From Vreelandella arcis (GTDB lineage Bacteria; Pseudomonadota; Gammaproteobacteria; Pseudomonadales; Halomonadaceae): DNA of 64,000 bases. Positions within the stretch are counted from its first letter, which is position 1. Each line of letters starts with the position of its first letter. Under the pieces are notes generated by a model. The model was given only the letters and a program-made list of their open reading frames with translations, was not told where the DNA came from and ran no database searches. Both the position numbers and the translations under genes were made by a program. This document shows, in pieces, positions 48,661 to 58,399 of the stretch. The stretch is from contig NZ_FNII01000006.1 in assembly GCF_900103865.1 (NCBI RefSeq), positions 1-64,000 on the forward strand, in the 5' to 3' direction.

Positions 48661-50189
48661 TGTCGTTAGACGTGAACCGGCTGGGAATTGTCGGAACCGG
48701 CGTGATGGGAGCGGGTATCGCCCAAATTGCTGCCCAGGCTGGCTTGAATGTTGTGCTGTTTGACAAGAATGAAGGTGCGGCCCAAAAGGCTCGTGATGGC
48801 CTAAAGGCAACGTTCGACAAACTCGTGGGTAAGGAGAAGATATCTCGCGAATCGGCTGAGGTTGCGATGTCTCATCTTTCTGTCGTCGAGTCTTTGCCGG
48901 CCTTGGCAGATTGCGACGTGGTCATCGAGGCAATTGTTGAGGATCTGGGAATCAAGCAAGCGCTATTCGCTGACTTGGAAGCAATTGTTGCCCGAGATTG
49001 CATTCTGGCAACTAACACCTCTTCACTTTCTGTTACATCGATTGCCGCTGGCTTGAATTGCCCTGATCGTGTGGCAGGTTGTCACTTCTTCAATCCCGTG
49101 CCGTTGATGAAAGTTATTGAGGTGATCGGGGGCATCGATACGGATGAAATTGTCGTCGATAAGTTGCTTAAGCTGGCAAGCCGACTCGGCCATACTGGCG
49201 TGCGCGCTCAGGACACCCCTGGCTTCATTGTCAACCACGCGGGACGTGCCTACAGTACAGAAGGTTTGAAAATCCTTGAGGAGCGAGTAGCGCCTACTGA
49301 GGATATCGACCGGATTCTTCGCGAAGAGGCTGGATTCCGGATGGGGCCGCTTGAGCTTTTTGATCTAACGGGCCTGGATGTGTCGCATCCTGCGATGGAG
49401 GCGATATTCACGCAGTTCTATCACGATCCTCGTTACCGTCCGTCTTATATATCCCGGCAGATGTTGAAAGGTAACCGCTTGGGCCGCAAGACCGGGGTTG
49501 GCTTTTATCGCTATGAAAAAGGGCAAAAGGTTGATGTGCCGACGCCACAGCTAGTGCCTGACATCACTGAACTACCGCCTGTCTGGGTGGGATGCGAAGA
49601 TGCCGACCTGCACACGCATGTGGTGTCATTGTTAGCGTCGCTTGGCGGACGAGTCGAGCAGACGGATTCACCCTCGGAAGAAGCGCTCTGCTTATTGCTG
49701 CCCTTTGGTGATGATGCAGTGAGTGCGAGTGCGTACTTCGGTACCGACCCAGAGCGCACGCTTTGCCTTGATGCGCTGATGGGCCTTGAGCGTCATCGTA
49801 CGCTGATGGTGACGCCGGTCACCCGGGATGAAATGCGCGACGCAGCGCATGCGTTATTGGCATCAGACGGTACCTGCGTAACGGTGATCCGTGACAGCGT
49901 GGGATTTGTCTCTCAGCGGGTACTTGCCGCAGTGGTTAACTTGGCCTGCGATATTGCCCAGCGTGAGATTGCTACGCCTACCGATATCGATAATGCCGTC
50001 AGACTAGGGCTCAACTACCCCCAGGGGCCGCTGGCGTGGGGAGATGCCCTGGGGCCGAAACGGTTGCTTGGCATACTCATGCGCATCCACGCATTGACGG
50101 GTGATCCACGCTATCGGCCAAGCCCATGGTTGCGTCGTCGTGCCACGCTTGGCGTATCTCTGTTGCATCCATCATCGGGTGCTCGGTGA
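48660..50189 (+). CDS. 3-hydroxyacyl-CoA dehydrogenase (PaaH/PaaC-like, two C-terminal domains)
   Basis: A 509-residue NAD enzyme. The N-terminal Rossmann motif is GIVGTGVMGAGIAQIAAQAG (about residues 9-28); the catalytic His is in VAGCHFFNPVPLMKVIEVI, followed by the helical domain (DTPGFIVNHAGRAYSTEGLK). A second dehydrogenase C-terminal domain (VGFVSQRVLAAVVNLACDIA, NYPQGPLAWGDALG) makes it like PaaH of the phenylacetate pathway. It would turn 3-hydroxyadipyl-CoA into 3-oxoadipyl-CoA, the substrate of the thiolase PcaF at 56 kb. Confidence 0.9.
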   Translation: MSLDVNRLGIVGTGVMGAGIAQIAAQAGLNVVLFDKNEGAAQKARDGLKATFDKLVGKEKISRESAEVAMSHLSVVESLPALADCDVVIEAIVEDLGIKQALFADLEAIVARDCILATNTSSLSVTSIAAGLNCPDRVAGCHFFNPVPLMKVIEVIGGIDTDEIVVDKLLKLASRLGHTGVRAQDTPGFIVNHAGRAYSTEGLKILEERVAPTEDIDRILREEAGFRMGPLELFDLTGLDVSHPAMEAIFTQFYHDPRYRPSYISRQMLKGNRLGRKTGVGFYRYEKGQKVDVPTPQLVPDITELPPVWVGCEDADLHTHVVSLLASLGGRVEQTDSPSEEALCLLLPFGDDAVSASAYFGTDPERTLCLDALMGLERHRTLMVTPVTRDEMRDAAHALLASDGTCVTVIRDSVGFVSQRVLAAVVNLACDIAQREIATPTDIDNAVRLGLNYPQGPLAWGDALGPKRLLGILMRIHALTGDPRYRPSPWLRRRATLGVSLLHPSSGAR

Positions 50190-50230
50190 TGTCGGAGATT
50201 CATGATGTTGGTTCAAAAGAGGGGGGTGTC

Positions 50231-51454
50231 ATGGGAGCGCTAACGGGAGTTCGTGTGCTGGACTTAAGCCGGGTGCTGGCGGGTCCCTGGGGCAGCCAAG
50301 TGCTAGCGGATCTGGGTGCGGATGTTGTTAAGGTGGAGCGTATTGGGCGTGGGGATGATACTCGTGCCTGGGGGCCTCCCTACATGAAGACTGCTGACGG
50401 TAAAAATACTCAAGAAACCTCTTACTATCAGTCTTCCAATCGCAATAAACGCTCGGTGGCTGTCGATATTGCGACTGAGAAAGGTCAGGAAATTGTTCGT
50501 GCGCTGGCTGCCGAGAGCGACGTGCTGATAGAGAACTTCAAAGCAGGCTCTTTAAAGAAATACGGTCTGGATTACGAGTCACTTTCAAGCCTTAATCCAA
50601 GATTGGTCTATTGCTCCATTACTGGGTTTGGTCAGACGGGGCCTCGTGCGCAGGAACCTGGCTATGATTTTATTATTCAGGGTATGGGCGGGCTGATGAG
50701 CATCACCGGTGAACGTGATGGTGTTCAGGGTGGTGGCCCGCAGAAAGTGGGCGTGGCGGTGACCGATGTGATGACGGGCCTGTACTCAGTTATTGCTATA
50801 CAGGCAGCGCTACTGGCTCGCGAAAAAACAGGGCGTGGCCAACATTGTGATATGGCATTACTGGATGTACAGCTGGCTGCGTTGGGGAATCAGACCCAAA
50901 ACTACCTAAGCACGGGCGTATCACCTGGTCGCTACGGTAATGCGCATGCCAATATCGTGCCTTACAACTCCTTCCATGCTAGTGATAAGGACTTCATTAT
51001 TGCCTGTGGCAACGATTCTCAGTTTGCCGCATTGTGCAATGCTATAGAGCTGCCTGAGTTGTCTGCTGATCCCCGGTTTTCAAAGAATGAAGATCGCGTC
51101 AGGAACAGGGAGGCGATTACCCGGATTCTTTCGGAGCATTTCAAACGCGATACAGCGGATGCCTGGGTGAAGAGGATAAGTAAGGTCAATGTGCCCGTCG
51201 GGCTAATCAATAACATTGCTGAAGCGTTAGCGGAGCCTCAAGTGGATGCTCGTGGCATGTTAGTCAACATCCCCCACGCCATGAATCCTGACTTCAAGAT
51301 GGTTGGGAGCCCAATTAATCTTTCTGATACGCCAGTAGAGTATAAAAGGCCAGCACCACTGCTAGGGCAGGATACCAATGATGTGCTTACTGAATACCTA
51401 GGCCTTTCACCAGAGCAACTGTTGCAGTTTAAAAGTGACGGCGTCGTCGGTTAA
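50231..51454 (+). CDS. CaiB/BaiF family CoA-transferase
   Basis: A 407-residue type III CoA-transferase, which moves CoA from a donor such as succinyl-CoA to a carboxylic acid. Signature segments: MGALTGVRVLDLSRVLAGPW, LGADVVKVERIGRGDDTRAW, NRNKRSVAVDIATEKGQEIV and SITGFGQTGPRAQEPGYDFI (the catalytic Asp lies in the YDF loop). I use the ATG at 50231 behind AGAGGGGGGT; an ATG at 50189 overlapping the previous stop is possible. It should activate the free acid at the start of the module. Confidence 0.88.
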   Translation: MGALTGVRVLDLSRVLAGPWGSQVLADLGADVVKVERIGRGDDTRAWGPPYMKTADGKNTQETSYYQSSNRNKRSVAVDIATEKGQEIVRALAAESDVLIENFKAGSLKKYGLDYESLSSLNPRLVYCSITGFGQTGPRAQEPGYDFIIQGMGGLMSITGERDGVQGGGPQKVGVAVTDVMTGLYSVIAIQAALLAREKTGRGQHCDMALLDVQLAALGNQTQNYLSTGVSPGRYGNAHANIVPYNSFHASDKDFIIACGNDSQFAALCNAIELPELSADPRFSKNEDRVRNREAITRILSEHFKRDTADAWVKRISKVNVPVGLINNIAEALAEPQVDARGMLVNIPHAMNPDFKMVGSPINLSDTPVEYKRPAPLLGQDTNDVLTEYLGLSPEQLLQFKSDGVVG

Positions 51455-51487
51455 TCCATTTTTTATGTATATCACTAAGGATCTCTC

Positions 51488-52237
51488 ATGAAAGTACTTG
51501 TCGCGGTGAAACGCGTCATCGACTACAACGTCAAAATTCGTGTCAAAGCGGATCATTCGGATGTTGATCTCACCAACGTCAAAATGGCCATGAACCCGTT
51601 CTGCGAAATTGCCGTGGAAGAAGCGGTTCGCCTGAAAGAGAAGGGCGTGGCGACGGAAATCGTGGCGGTCACCGTAGGCCCCAAGGCTGCCCAGGAGCAG
51701 CTGCGCACCGCGCTGGCGCTGGGTGCCGATCGTGCTATTCATATTGAAACCGACGAGCGGGCCGAATCGCTGGCCGTGGCCAAGCTGCTGGCCAAGGTAG
51801 TCGATGAGGAGCAGCCGGGCATGGTCATCCTTGGCAAGCAGGCCATCGACACCGACAACAACCAGACCGGCCAGATGCTCGCCGCGTTGACCAATCTGCC
51901 CCAGGGCACGTTTGCATCTGAAGTCGCAGTAGATGGCGACAAGCTCCATGTGACCCGGGAAATCGATGGCGGCCTGCAAACCGTCGCGTTGACGCTGCCG
52001 GCGATTGTCACCACTGATCTGCGCCTCAACGAGCCACGCTACGCCAAGCTGCCGGATATCATGAAGGCCAAGAAAAAGCCCATGGACATGAAAACGCCTG
52101 CCGACCTGGGCGTTGAGGTCGCTTCCAAGGTGAGCCTGCTTAAAGTGGAGTCGCCAGCAGAGCGCAAGGGCGGTATCAAAGTGGCCTCGGTAGACGAGCT
52201 GGTCGACAAACTGAAAAACGAAGCAAAAGTTCTTTAA
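51488..52237 (+). CDS. etfB: Electron transfer flavoprotein subunit beta
   Basis: A 249-residue EtfB, the AMP-binding subunit that takes electrons from acyl-CoA dehydrogenases. It starts [20 protein letters not shown] and has [20 protein letters not shown], the [14 protein letters not shown] loop and [20 protein letters not shown]. The signature for beta subunits ([20 protein letters not shown]) is clear. It sits in tandem with etfA, behind the CoA-transferase gene, and pairs functionally with the acyl-CoA dehydrogenase at 45.6 kb. Confidence 0.95.
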   Translation: MKVLVAVKRVIDYNVKIRVKADHSDVDLTNVKMAMNPFCEIAVEEAVRLKEKGVATEIVAVTVGPKAAQEQLRTALALGADRAIHIETDERAESLAVAKLLAKVVDEEQPGMVILGKQAIDTDNNQTGQMLAALTNLPQGTFASEVAVDGDKLHVTREIDGGLQTVALTLPAIVTTDLRLNEPRYAKLPDIMKAKKKPMDMKTPADLGVEVASKVSLLKVESPAERKGGIKVASVDELVDKLKNEAKVL

Positions 52238-52293
52238 GGTCGGTTCTTTAAAACCCGTACTTTGAGATAAGCGCTTTGAAAGGAGCTGATTTT

Positions 52294-53226
52294 ATGAGCA
52301 TTTTGGTACTTGCCGATCTGCATGAAGGTCAACTGGCGGGCGCCACGGCCCACGTCGTGGCGGCGGCTGAAGCCATTGGTGGCGATATTGACGTTCTCGT
52401 TGCCGGTGAAGGTGTTCAAGCTGCGGCCGAGGCGGCCGCCAAGCTTAACGGCGTGACGAAGGTGCGTGTGGCGGATAACGTCGTTTACGCCCACCAGCTT
52501 GCCGAGCCGCTGAGCGCGCTGTTGGTCGAACTGGCCGATGATTACACGCACGTGCTGGCCAGCGCCTCCACCACTGGCAAGAACGTGCTGCCGCGTCTGG
52601 CGGCCCTGAAGGACGTCAGCCAGCTTTCCGACATTATTGCCGTGGATAGCGCTGACACTTTCAAGCGACCGATTTACGCCGGTAACGCCATTGCGACAGT
52701 GAAAAGCGATGACGCGCTGAAAGTCATCACCGTTCGCACCACCGGCTTTGATGCGGTTAGCGAAGGCGGCAGCGGCAGTGCGTCTATCGAAGCGGTCGAC
52801 GTGGTGGTTGAAAACAGCCAGTCCAGCTTCGTCAAAGAAGAACTGGCCCAGTCGGATCGCCCGGAGCTGGGCGGCGCCAAAGTGGTGATCTCCGGCGGAC
52901 GCGGCATGGGCAATGGCGAGAACTTCAAACTGCTCGACGGCATTGCCGACAAGCTGGGTGCCGCTATTGGTGCCTCGCGCGCCGCGGTGGATGCAGGCTT
53001 TGTGCCCAACGATATGCAGGTGGGGCAGACCGGCAAGATTGTCGCCCCGGAGTTGTATATTGCCGTGGGCATCTCTGGTGCCATTCAGCACCTGGCCGGC
53101 ATGAAAGACTCCAAGGTGATCGTCGCGATCAACAAAGATGACGAAGCGCCGATCTTCCAAGTTGCCGACTACGGGTTGGTGGGCGATCTGTTCGAGATCC
53201 TGCCGGAACTTGAAAGCAACATTTAA
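52294..53226 (+). CDS. etfA: Electron transfer flavoprotein subunit alpha
   Basis: A 310-residue EtfA, FAD-binding partner of EtfB. I use the ATG at 52294 with AAAGGAG upstream. The N-terminal ETF domain ([16 protein letters not shown]) and the C-terminal FAD domain ([60 protein letters not shown]) are intact. The heterodimer passes electrons to ETF-ubiquinone oxidoreductase, whose gene is not in the window. Confidence 0.95.
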   Translation: MSILVLADLHEGQLAGATAHVVAAAEAIGGDIDVLVAGEGVQAAAEAAAKLNGVTKVRVADNVVYAHQLAEPLSALLVELADDYTHVLASASTTGKNVLPRLAALKDVSQLSDIIAVDSADTFKRPIYAGNAIATVKSDDALKVITVRTTGFDAVSEGGSGSASIEAVDVVVENSQSSFVKEELAQSDRPELGGAKVVISGGRGMGNGENFKLLDGIADKLGAAIGASRAAVDAGFVPNDMQVGQTGKIVAPELYIAVGISGAIQHLAGMKDSKVIVAINKDDEAPIFQVADYGLVGDLFEILPELESNI

Positions 53227-53383
53227 CAGTTGCTGGTTACGCTAGTGGTCAAGTCTCCTTGGGCGCTAGCTTTTCCTGTGATATCGACCAGGGCATTGTG
53301 TGGAAGCGGCTAATAACCCGAAAATTTTAACGATCCACGTATGTAGGTAGCAGTCGGCATGGCTAATTCGTGCCTGACGAGAA

Positions 53384-54178
53384 CTAGGTATTGACCGTTT
53401 GACGGATAAGCTGGGCTTTATCCTGTAATAAGGGCTTATAAATATCTAACAGCATTTGCATATCAACGCGTGCGGCGTTGGTGCTGATATTGATGGCACC
53501 TATGAGCTTGTCATGGATGTCGATGACGGGAACGGCAATGGATCGCAAGCCAGAGTCTAACTCTTGATCTACTACCGAATAACCTTGTTGACGTACCTCA
53601 TCGATGCACCTCTTTAACTCCTCTTTATCAGTGATGGTTTTATCGGTGTATCGCTTCAATGAAATGCGTTCTAAATAGGCATTTAGCTCTGTTTCAGTTA
53701 ACTGCGACAACAATACGCGACCCATGGATGTATGTGCTGCCGGGAGGCGCGTACCCACTGATAAAGAAATCGCCATCAAGCGATGTGGTGCCGCTGAGCG
53801 GGCCACATAAATGACTTCGTCTCCATCCAACACGGCAAGTGAGGATGACTCGCCACTTTGAGCGGTAATATCCTCCAGGTATTGTTGTATGACGCTGCGA
53901 TAATTATTCGCCGAAAGGTATGAATATCCTAGTTGCAGTACTCTAGGGGCGAGTTCAAAGTAACGCTGATTTTTACGCACATAGCCTAATGCGTTCAGGG
54001 TTAGCAAAAATCGTCGTGCTTTCGCTCGATTCATACCTGTACGCGCAGCGACTTCGCTCAACGTCATTTTTGGATGGGAATCATCGAAGGCCATAATGAC
54101 TTCCAAGCCACTAGCCAGTGCTGTCACGAAGTCACGGTCATCAGGTTTAAGCGTTTCTACCTGGGGTAAGTCTTCCAT
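53384..54178 (-). CDS. pcaR: IclR family regulator of the beta-ketoadipate genes (PcaR-like)
   Basis: A 264-residue IclR-type regulator. Winged helix: RDFVTALASGLEVIMAFDDS, TGMNRAKARRFLLTLNALGY; effector domain with SVGTRLPAAHTSMGRVLLSQ and DQELDSGLRSIAVPVIDIHD. It is divergent from pcaIJFD, and two palindromes of the PcaR/PcaU type lie in the gap. PcaR/PcaU proteins respond to beta-ketoadipate or protocatechuate. The name pcaR is by context; it could equally be called pcaU-like. Confidence 0.82.
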   Translation of the reverse strand: MEDLPQVETLKPDDRDFVTALASGLEVIMAFDDSHPKMTLSEVAARTGMNRAKARRFLLTLNALGYVRKNQRYFELAPRVLQLGYSYLSANNYRSVIQQYLEDITAQSGESSSLAVLDGDEVIYVARSAAPHRLMAISLSVGTRLPAAHTSMGRVLLSQLTETELNAYLERISLKRYTDKTITDKEELKRCIDEVRQQGYSVVDQELDSGLRSIAVPVIDIHDKLIGAINISTNAARVDMQMLLDIYKPLLQDKAQLIRQTVNT

Positions 54179-54228
54179 TATTTTGCTCTCATCCAGTTAA
54201 TGCATGGTCATCTGATAATTTAGCATAG

Positions 54229-54495
54229 TGTTCGAATAGCGAACAAATGTGCTTTTGGGCTATGCCCGAGTGATGCCTGTGCCCCTTCTTTATACCTTGG
54301 TAGTAGCGAAGCACAGTGGAAGTGTGTCTGTGCATGGCTGAATTATGAATAAAGTATTGTTATTTATCATTTTTTAATTTCGATAAGCCTATGGACTGAC
54401 CCGGCTTTGCTGATATGAGCTCAACAGCAATTTGACCCCGTATACATTCGGCAGTAAATTGTTCGTATTAAGAATCTATGTTCGTTTAACGAACA
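54229..54495. promoter_or_regulatory. PcaR-type operators in the regulator/pcaI divergent promoter
   Basis: Two palindromes TGTTCG-N5-CGAACA at 54229-54245 and 54479-54495, one near each gene, plus a single half-site (TTGTTCG) near 54459. This is the known GTTCG/CGAAC form of IclR-type regulators of protocatechuate and 4-hydroxybenzoate genes. The second lies 43 bp before pcaI. Between them is an AT-rich stretch. Confidence 0.75.
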
Positions 54496-54538
54496 AAATG
54501 CCAATAAGTTAGTAACGTCCAGTTAAGAGGCACCCAAC

Positions 54539-55372
54539 ATGGCCGAGTTTCTAAGCTTGCATGACGCGGTAGCGCGCTACGTCGAAGACGGGGCTACCGT
54601 GGCCATGGAAGGCTTTACCCATTTAATTCCATTTGCCGCCGGTCACGAAGTGATCCGTCAAAAAAAGCGCGACCTGACGCTGATCCGTATGACCCCCGAT
54701 ATCATCTACGATCAACTGATCGGGGCGGGCTGCGCGAAGAAGGTGATTTTCTCCTGGGGCGGTAACCCGGGCGTGGGCTCATTGCATCGCCTGCGCGATG
54801 CGGTGGAGAAAGGATGGCCGCGCAAGATCGAGATTCTTGAACACAGCCACGCCGCCATGGCCTGCGCCTTTGAAGCGGGGGCTGCTGGTTTACCGCTGGC
54901 GGTTTTTCGCGGCTACATCGGCAGTGAACTGCCAAGCGTCAATGATCAAATCAAATTTATCGAGTGCCCATTTACCGGGGAGCGTCTGGCTGCTGTGCCG
55001 TCGGTGCGTCCGGATGTGTCGATTGTTCACGCCCAGCGAGCAGACCGCCAGGGCAATGTGCTGGTGGAAGGGATTGTTGGTGTGCAGAAAGAGGCGGTTT
55101 TGGCGGCCAAGCACAGTATCGTCACCGTGGAAGAGATTGTCGATGACCTCGACACGCACCCCAACGCCTGTGTGATTCCCGGCTGGGCCATCAGCGCCGT
55201 TGCCGTCGCGGAAAAGGGTGCTCTGCCTTCTTACACGCATGGTTACTACGACCGGAGCAACCGCTTTTATAAAGAGTGGGATGCGATTGCCCGTGATCGC
55301 GACGCTTTTACCCAGTGGCTCGATGACAACGTTTTTAACGATGTTCAACATCATGCAGGGGAGACTATTTAA
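54539..55372 (+). CDS. pcaI: 3-oxoadipate CoA-transferase subunit A
   Basis: A 277-residue alpha subunit of the enzyme that transfers CoA from succinyl-CoA to 3-oxoadipate. Recognisable parts are GATVAMEGFTHLIPFAAGHE, MTPDIIYDQLIGAGCAKKVI and SWGGNPGVGSLHRLRDAVEK. It belongs to the longer CatI/PcaI type. Its stop overlaps the pcaJ start by one base. First gene of pcaIJFD. Confidence 0.92.
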   Translation: MAEFLSLHDAVARYVEDGATVAMEGFTHLIPFAAGHEVIRQKKRDLTLIRMTPDIIYDQLIGAGCAKKVIFSWGGNPGVGSLHRLRDAVEKGWPRKIEILEHSHAAMACAFEAGAAGLPLAVFRGYIGSELPSVNDQIKFIECPFTGERLAAVPSVRPDVSIVHAQRADRQGNVLVEGIVGVQKEAVLAAKHSIVTVEEIVDDLDTHPNACVIPGWAISAVAVAEKGALPSYTHGYYDRSNRFYKEWDAIARDRDAFTQWLDDNVFNDVQHHAGETI

Positions 55373-56145
55373 TGAGCCTCGAATATACCTCGTCTGAAAT
55401 GATGTCGGTGACCGCCGCGCGGGCACTGGAAAATGGCATGACCTGCTTCGTGGGCATCGGATTACCTTCTGAAGCCGCTAATCTGGCGCGTCTGACGCAT
55501 GCGCCGGATGTGGTGCTGATTTATGAGTCCGGCACGCTGCAAACCAAGCCCGATATTCTGCCGTTATCTATTGGCGATGGTGAGCTGTGCGAATCGGCGC
55601 TCACCACCGTGGCGGTGCCGGAAATGTTCCGCTACTGGCTGCAGGGTGGCAAGGTCGACGTGGGTTTTTTAGGTACCGCGCAAATTGACCGCTTTGCTAA
55701 CCTGAATACCACGCTAATCGGCGATTACAAAGCGCCCAAGGTTCGCCTGCCGGGTGGCGGCGGCGCGCCGGAAATTGCCACCAACGCCGGTGAAGTGTTT
55801 ATCACCCTGAAGCACTCCAAGCGGGCGTTTGTAAAAGACGTCGATTTTGTCACTACGCTCGGTTTTGGCCGCGACGGTAAAGGCCGCGACAACGTGCCCA
55901 ACATCGGCAAAGGCCCCACCCGGGTGATCACCGACCTCTGCGTCATGAAGCCCGACCCGGAGACTAAAGAGCTGGTGGTGGTCTCGCTGCACACTGGTGT
56001 ATCCCGCGAAGACGTGATTGAGGCCACTGGCTGGGAGATCCGCTTTGCTGAGCAGCTTGAGAGCACTCCCGAGCCCAGCGAAAACGAGCTGACAATTTTA
56101 CGTGAGCTAAAAGCCCGCACCGAGCGCGCCCACGCGGGCGCATAA
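55372..56145 (+). CDS. pcaJ: 3-oxoadipate CoA-transferase subunit B
   Basis: A 257-residue beta subunit. [20 protein letters not shown] is the glycine-rich loop, and the Glu of LIYESGTL is in the place of the catalytic glutamate that forms the CoA thioester. Further marks are [20 protein letters not shown] and the [16 protein letters not shown] segment. It forms a complex with PcaI and is followed after 10 bp by pcaF. Confidence 0.92.
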   Translation: MSLEYTSSEMMSVTAARALENGMTCFVGIGLPSEAANLARLTHAPDVVLIYESGTLQTKPDILPLSIGDGELCESALTTVAVPEMFRYWLQGGKVDVGFLGTAQIDRFANLNTTLIGDYKAPKVRLPGGGGAPEIATNAGEVFITLKHSKRAFVKDVDFVTTLGFGRDGKGRDNVPNIGKGPTRVITDLCVMKPDPETKELVVVSLHTGVSREDVIEATGWEIRFAEQLESTPEPSENELTILRELKARTERAHAGA

Positions 56146-56155
56146 GGAGTTTTTG

Positions 56156-57358
56156 ATGAGCGATGCCTACCTTTGCCATCCGCGTCGCACTGCTGTGGGC
56201 CGTTTCGGCGGTACGCTTGCCAGTGTGCGTCCAGATGATTTCGCCGCGACAATTTTCAAAGCCGTGCTGTCGGAAGCGCCGAACCTCAATCCTGTGTCCA
56301 TAGACGAAGTGTTTATGGGCTGCGCCAACCAGGCTGGTGAAGATAACCGCAATGTCGCGCGCATGTCAGCGTTGCTGGCGGGTATTTCCGCCTCGGTGCC
56401 TGGTACCACTATGAATCGTCTATGTGGATCCGGCATGGACGCGGTGGGCACGGCCTTTCGCGCTATTAAAGCGGGCGAGATGGAGTTGGCGTTAGCAGGT
56501 GGTGTGGAATCCATGTCCCGCGCGCCTTACGTGATGGGCAAGGCCGACAGCGCCTTCGCCCGTGGGCAAAAAATCGAAGACACCACCATCGGCTGGCGCT
56601 TTATCAACCCGCTGATGAAGAAAGCTTACGGCGTTGAGTCCATGCCGGAGACCGCAGAGAACGTCGCCGAGCAGTTCGACATCTCTCGGGAAGACCAGGA
56701 CGCTTTTGCGCTGCGTTCCCAGCAGAAAGCCGCCGCCGCGCAACAGGCCGGTCGCTTTGCTCAAGAGATCACCGCCATTGAGATACCACGCCGCAAGCAG
56801 GAGCCGCTGATCTTTGATCAGGACGAGCACCTGCGGGAAACCACCCTGGAAAAGCTTGCCGGACTGCCCACTCCCTTCCGTGAAGGCGGCAGCGTGACCG
56901 CAGGCAATGCCTCGGGCGTTAATGACGGCGCGGCGGCGATGTTGGTGGCAAGCGAGGCAGCGGTCAAACAGCACGGTCTTAAACCGATGGCCAAAATCAT
57001 TGGCATGGCGACGGCGGGCGTTGAGCCACGGATCATGGGTTACGGCCCCGTGCCTGCGGTCAATCGTCTGCTTGAACGCACTGGCGTGAGTCTCGATGAC
57101 ATCGATATTATCGAACTCAACGAAGCCTTTGCCGCCCAGGCCTTGGCCTGCATGCGCGACCTGGGCCTAAAAGATGACGATCCACGTGTTAACCCGAATG
57201 GCGGCGCCATTGCCCTTGGCCATCCGCTGGGTATGTCCGGCGCGCGCCTGTTGCTGACGGCGGCCCATGAGCTACAAGCAAGCGGCAAACGCTACGCGTT
57301 GTGCACCATGTGCGTGGGTGTCGGCCAAGGCATCGCTACGCTGATTGAACGCGTTTAA
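56156..57358 (+). CDS. pcaF: 3-oxoadipyl-CoA thiolase
   Basis: A 400-residue thiolase. The nucleophilic Cys90 is in [11 protein letters not shown]; the second site is [20 protein letters not shown] (His) and the last Cys in [18 protein letters not shown]. The length and the [15 protein letters not shown] part fit PcaF/PaaJ. It splits 3-oxoadipyl-CoA to succinyl-CoA and acetyl-CoA, ending the beta-ketoadipate pathway and also adipyl-CoA breakdown by the 45.6-53.2 kb module. An AAGGAG site precedes the ATG at 56156. Confidence 0.95.
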   Translation: MSDAYLCHPRRTAVGRFGGTLASVRPDDFAATIFKAVLSEAPNLNPVSIDEVFMGCANQAGEDNRNVARMSALLAGISASVPGTTMNRLCGSGMDAVGTAFRAIKAGEMELALAGGVESMSRAPYVMGKADSAFARGQKIEDTTIGWRFINPLMKKAYGVESMPETAENVAEQFDISREDQDAFALRSQQKAAAAQQAGRFAQEITAIEIPRRKQEPLIFDQDEHLRETTLEKLAGLPTPFREGGSVTAGNASGVNDGAAAMLVASEAAVKQHGLKPMAKIIGMATAGVEPRIMGYGPVPAVNRLLERTGVSLDDIDIIELNEAFAAQALACMRDLGLKDDDPRVNPNGGAIALGHPLGMSGARLLLTAAHELQASGKRYALCTMCVGVGQGIATLIERV

Positions 57359-57368
57359 CGGAGGTAGC

Positions 57369-58157
57369 ATGGCATTTCATACCATCAATGGCCGCAGCGT
57401 CGCTTACCGGCTGCTCGGCTCGGAAGTGAACCCACTTATCGTGCTGGCGCATCCGCTGGGCATGAGCCAGGCCGTATGGGATGACGTGATTCCCGCGCTA
57501 CTGCCGCGTTACCGCGTGCTGACCTGGGATTTACCCGGCCATGGGGCAAGCGCGGCGGTAAACGGTGAGCAAATCACCGCAGCCGACTTGGCAGCCGAAG
57601 CACTGGCATTGGTGGAACTCGCTGGCGCTACGCGCTTTCACTTCGCCGGCACTTCGATTGGCGGCGTGGTCGGCCAGCAGTTGATTGCTGAGCATAGCGA
57701 ATGGCTGATTACAGTGACATTGACCAACACCGGTGCGGTGATCGGCAATCCTGATCTTTGGAATACCCGCGCGGGTCGCGTACGTCAGGAAGGCTTGGTC
57801 GCGATGTCTGAAGAGATCGTACCGCGCTGGTTTGCCCCGGCGGCATTCGAGGCAAGCTCTGCCCTGAAAGCGGGCTGGTGCACCCAGATGGGCCGTGGCG
57901 ATGATGAGTCTTATGCCCAGCTGTGCGAAATGCTCGGTCGCGATGTCTTTACTGGGAAGTTAGCTTCAAAGAGCGTCAACGTGCAGCTATGTGGCGGTAG
58001 CGAAGATATGGCCACTCCGCCAGCGACGCTGGAGGCTTTGTCTGCGGAACTCGACGGCGCCCCGCTGGAGGTTTTTGAAGGCGTGGGTCACGTGCCTTCG
58101 GTGGAAGTCCCGGCGCTGTTCGCGCAAAAGCTACTTTCTGTGCTCGACGCTGATTGA
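57369..58157 (+). CDS. pcaD: 3-oxoadipate enol-lactonase
   Basis: A 262-residue alpha/beta hydrolase. Nucleophile Ser96 is in FAGTSIGGVVG, the acid and base near CGGSEDMATPP and EGVGHVPSVEVP, and the oxyanion region in LAHPLGMSQAVWDDVIPALL. PcaD hydrolyses 3-oxoadipate enol-lactone to 3-oxoadipate. The lactone could come from the CatC-like isomerase at 36.5 kb or from PcaC, which is not in the window. It starts at the ATG at 57369 after GGAGGTAGC. Confidence 0.9.
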   Translation: MAFHTINGRSVAYRLLGSEVNPLIVLAHPLGMSQAVWDDVIPALLPRYRVLTWDLPGHGASAAVNGEQITAADLAAEALALVELAGATRFHFAGTSIGGVVGQQLIAEHSEWLITVTLTNTGAVIGNPDLWNTRAGRVRQEGLVAMSEEIVPRWFAPAAFEASSALKAGWCTQMGRGDDESYAQLCEMLGRDVFTGKLASKSVNVQLCGGSEDMATPPATLEALSAELDGAPLEVFEGVGHVPSVEVPALFAQKLLSVLDAD

Positions 58158-58399
58158 AGCGACGTAGCTAACAGTGGCGTGGTTTGTGTTACCTGCTTGT
58201 AAGCCTGCAAGTTGGCGCTAGGATAAAGCCATCACTGTTCACCTTAAAAAACAGGGTTAGGTGGCTTTTCGGGCTAGATTTCTGCCTTCCCCTAACTGTG
58301 AATAGCGATGTGATGGATGCCTGGGCAGGCGCTATTTAGCGCACTTGAAATCTACAAGTCCTTTTCACATTTTAACAATACGCTATACAGAGCCTTTAA

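Noticed and set aside
52234..53160. Long open frame on the minus strand opposite etfA
   Set aside because: It mirrors the strongly biased coding of etfA, has no family resemblance, and the plus-strand gene is certain.
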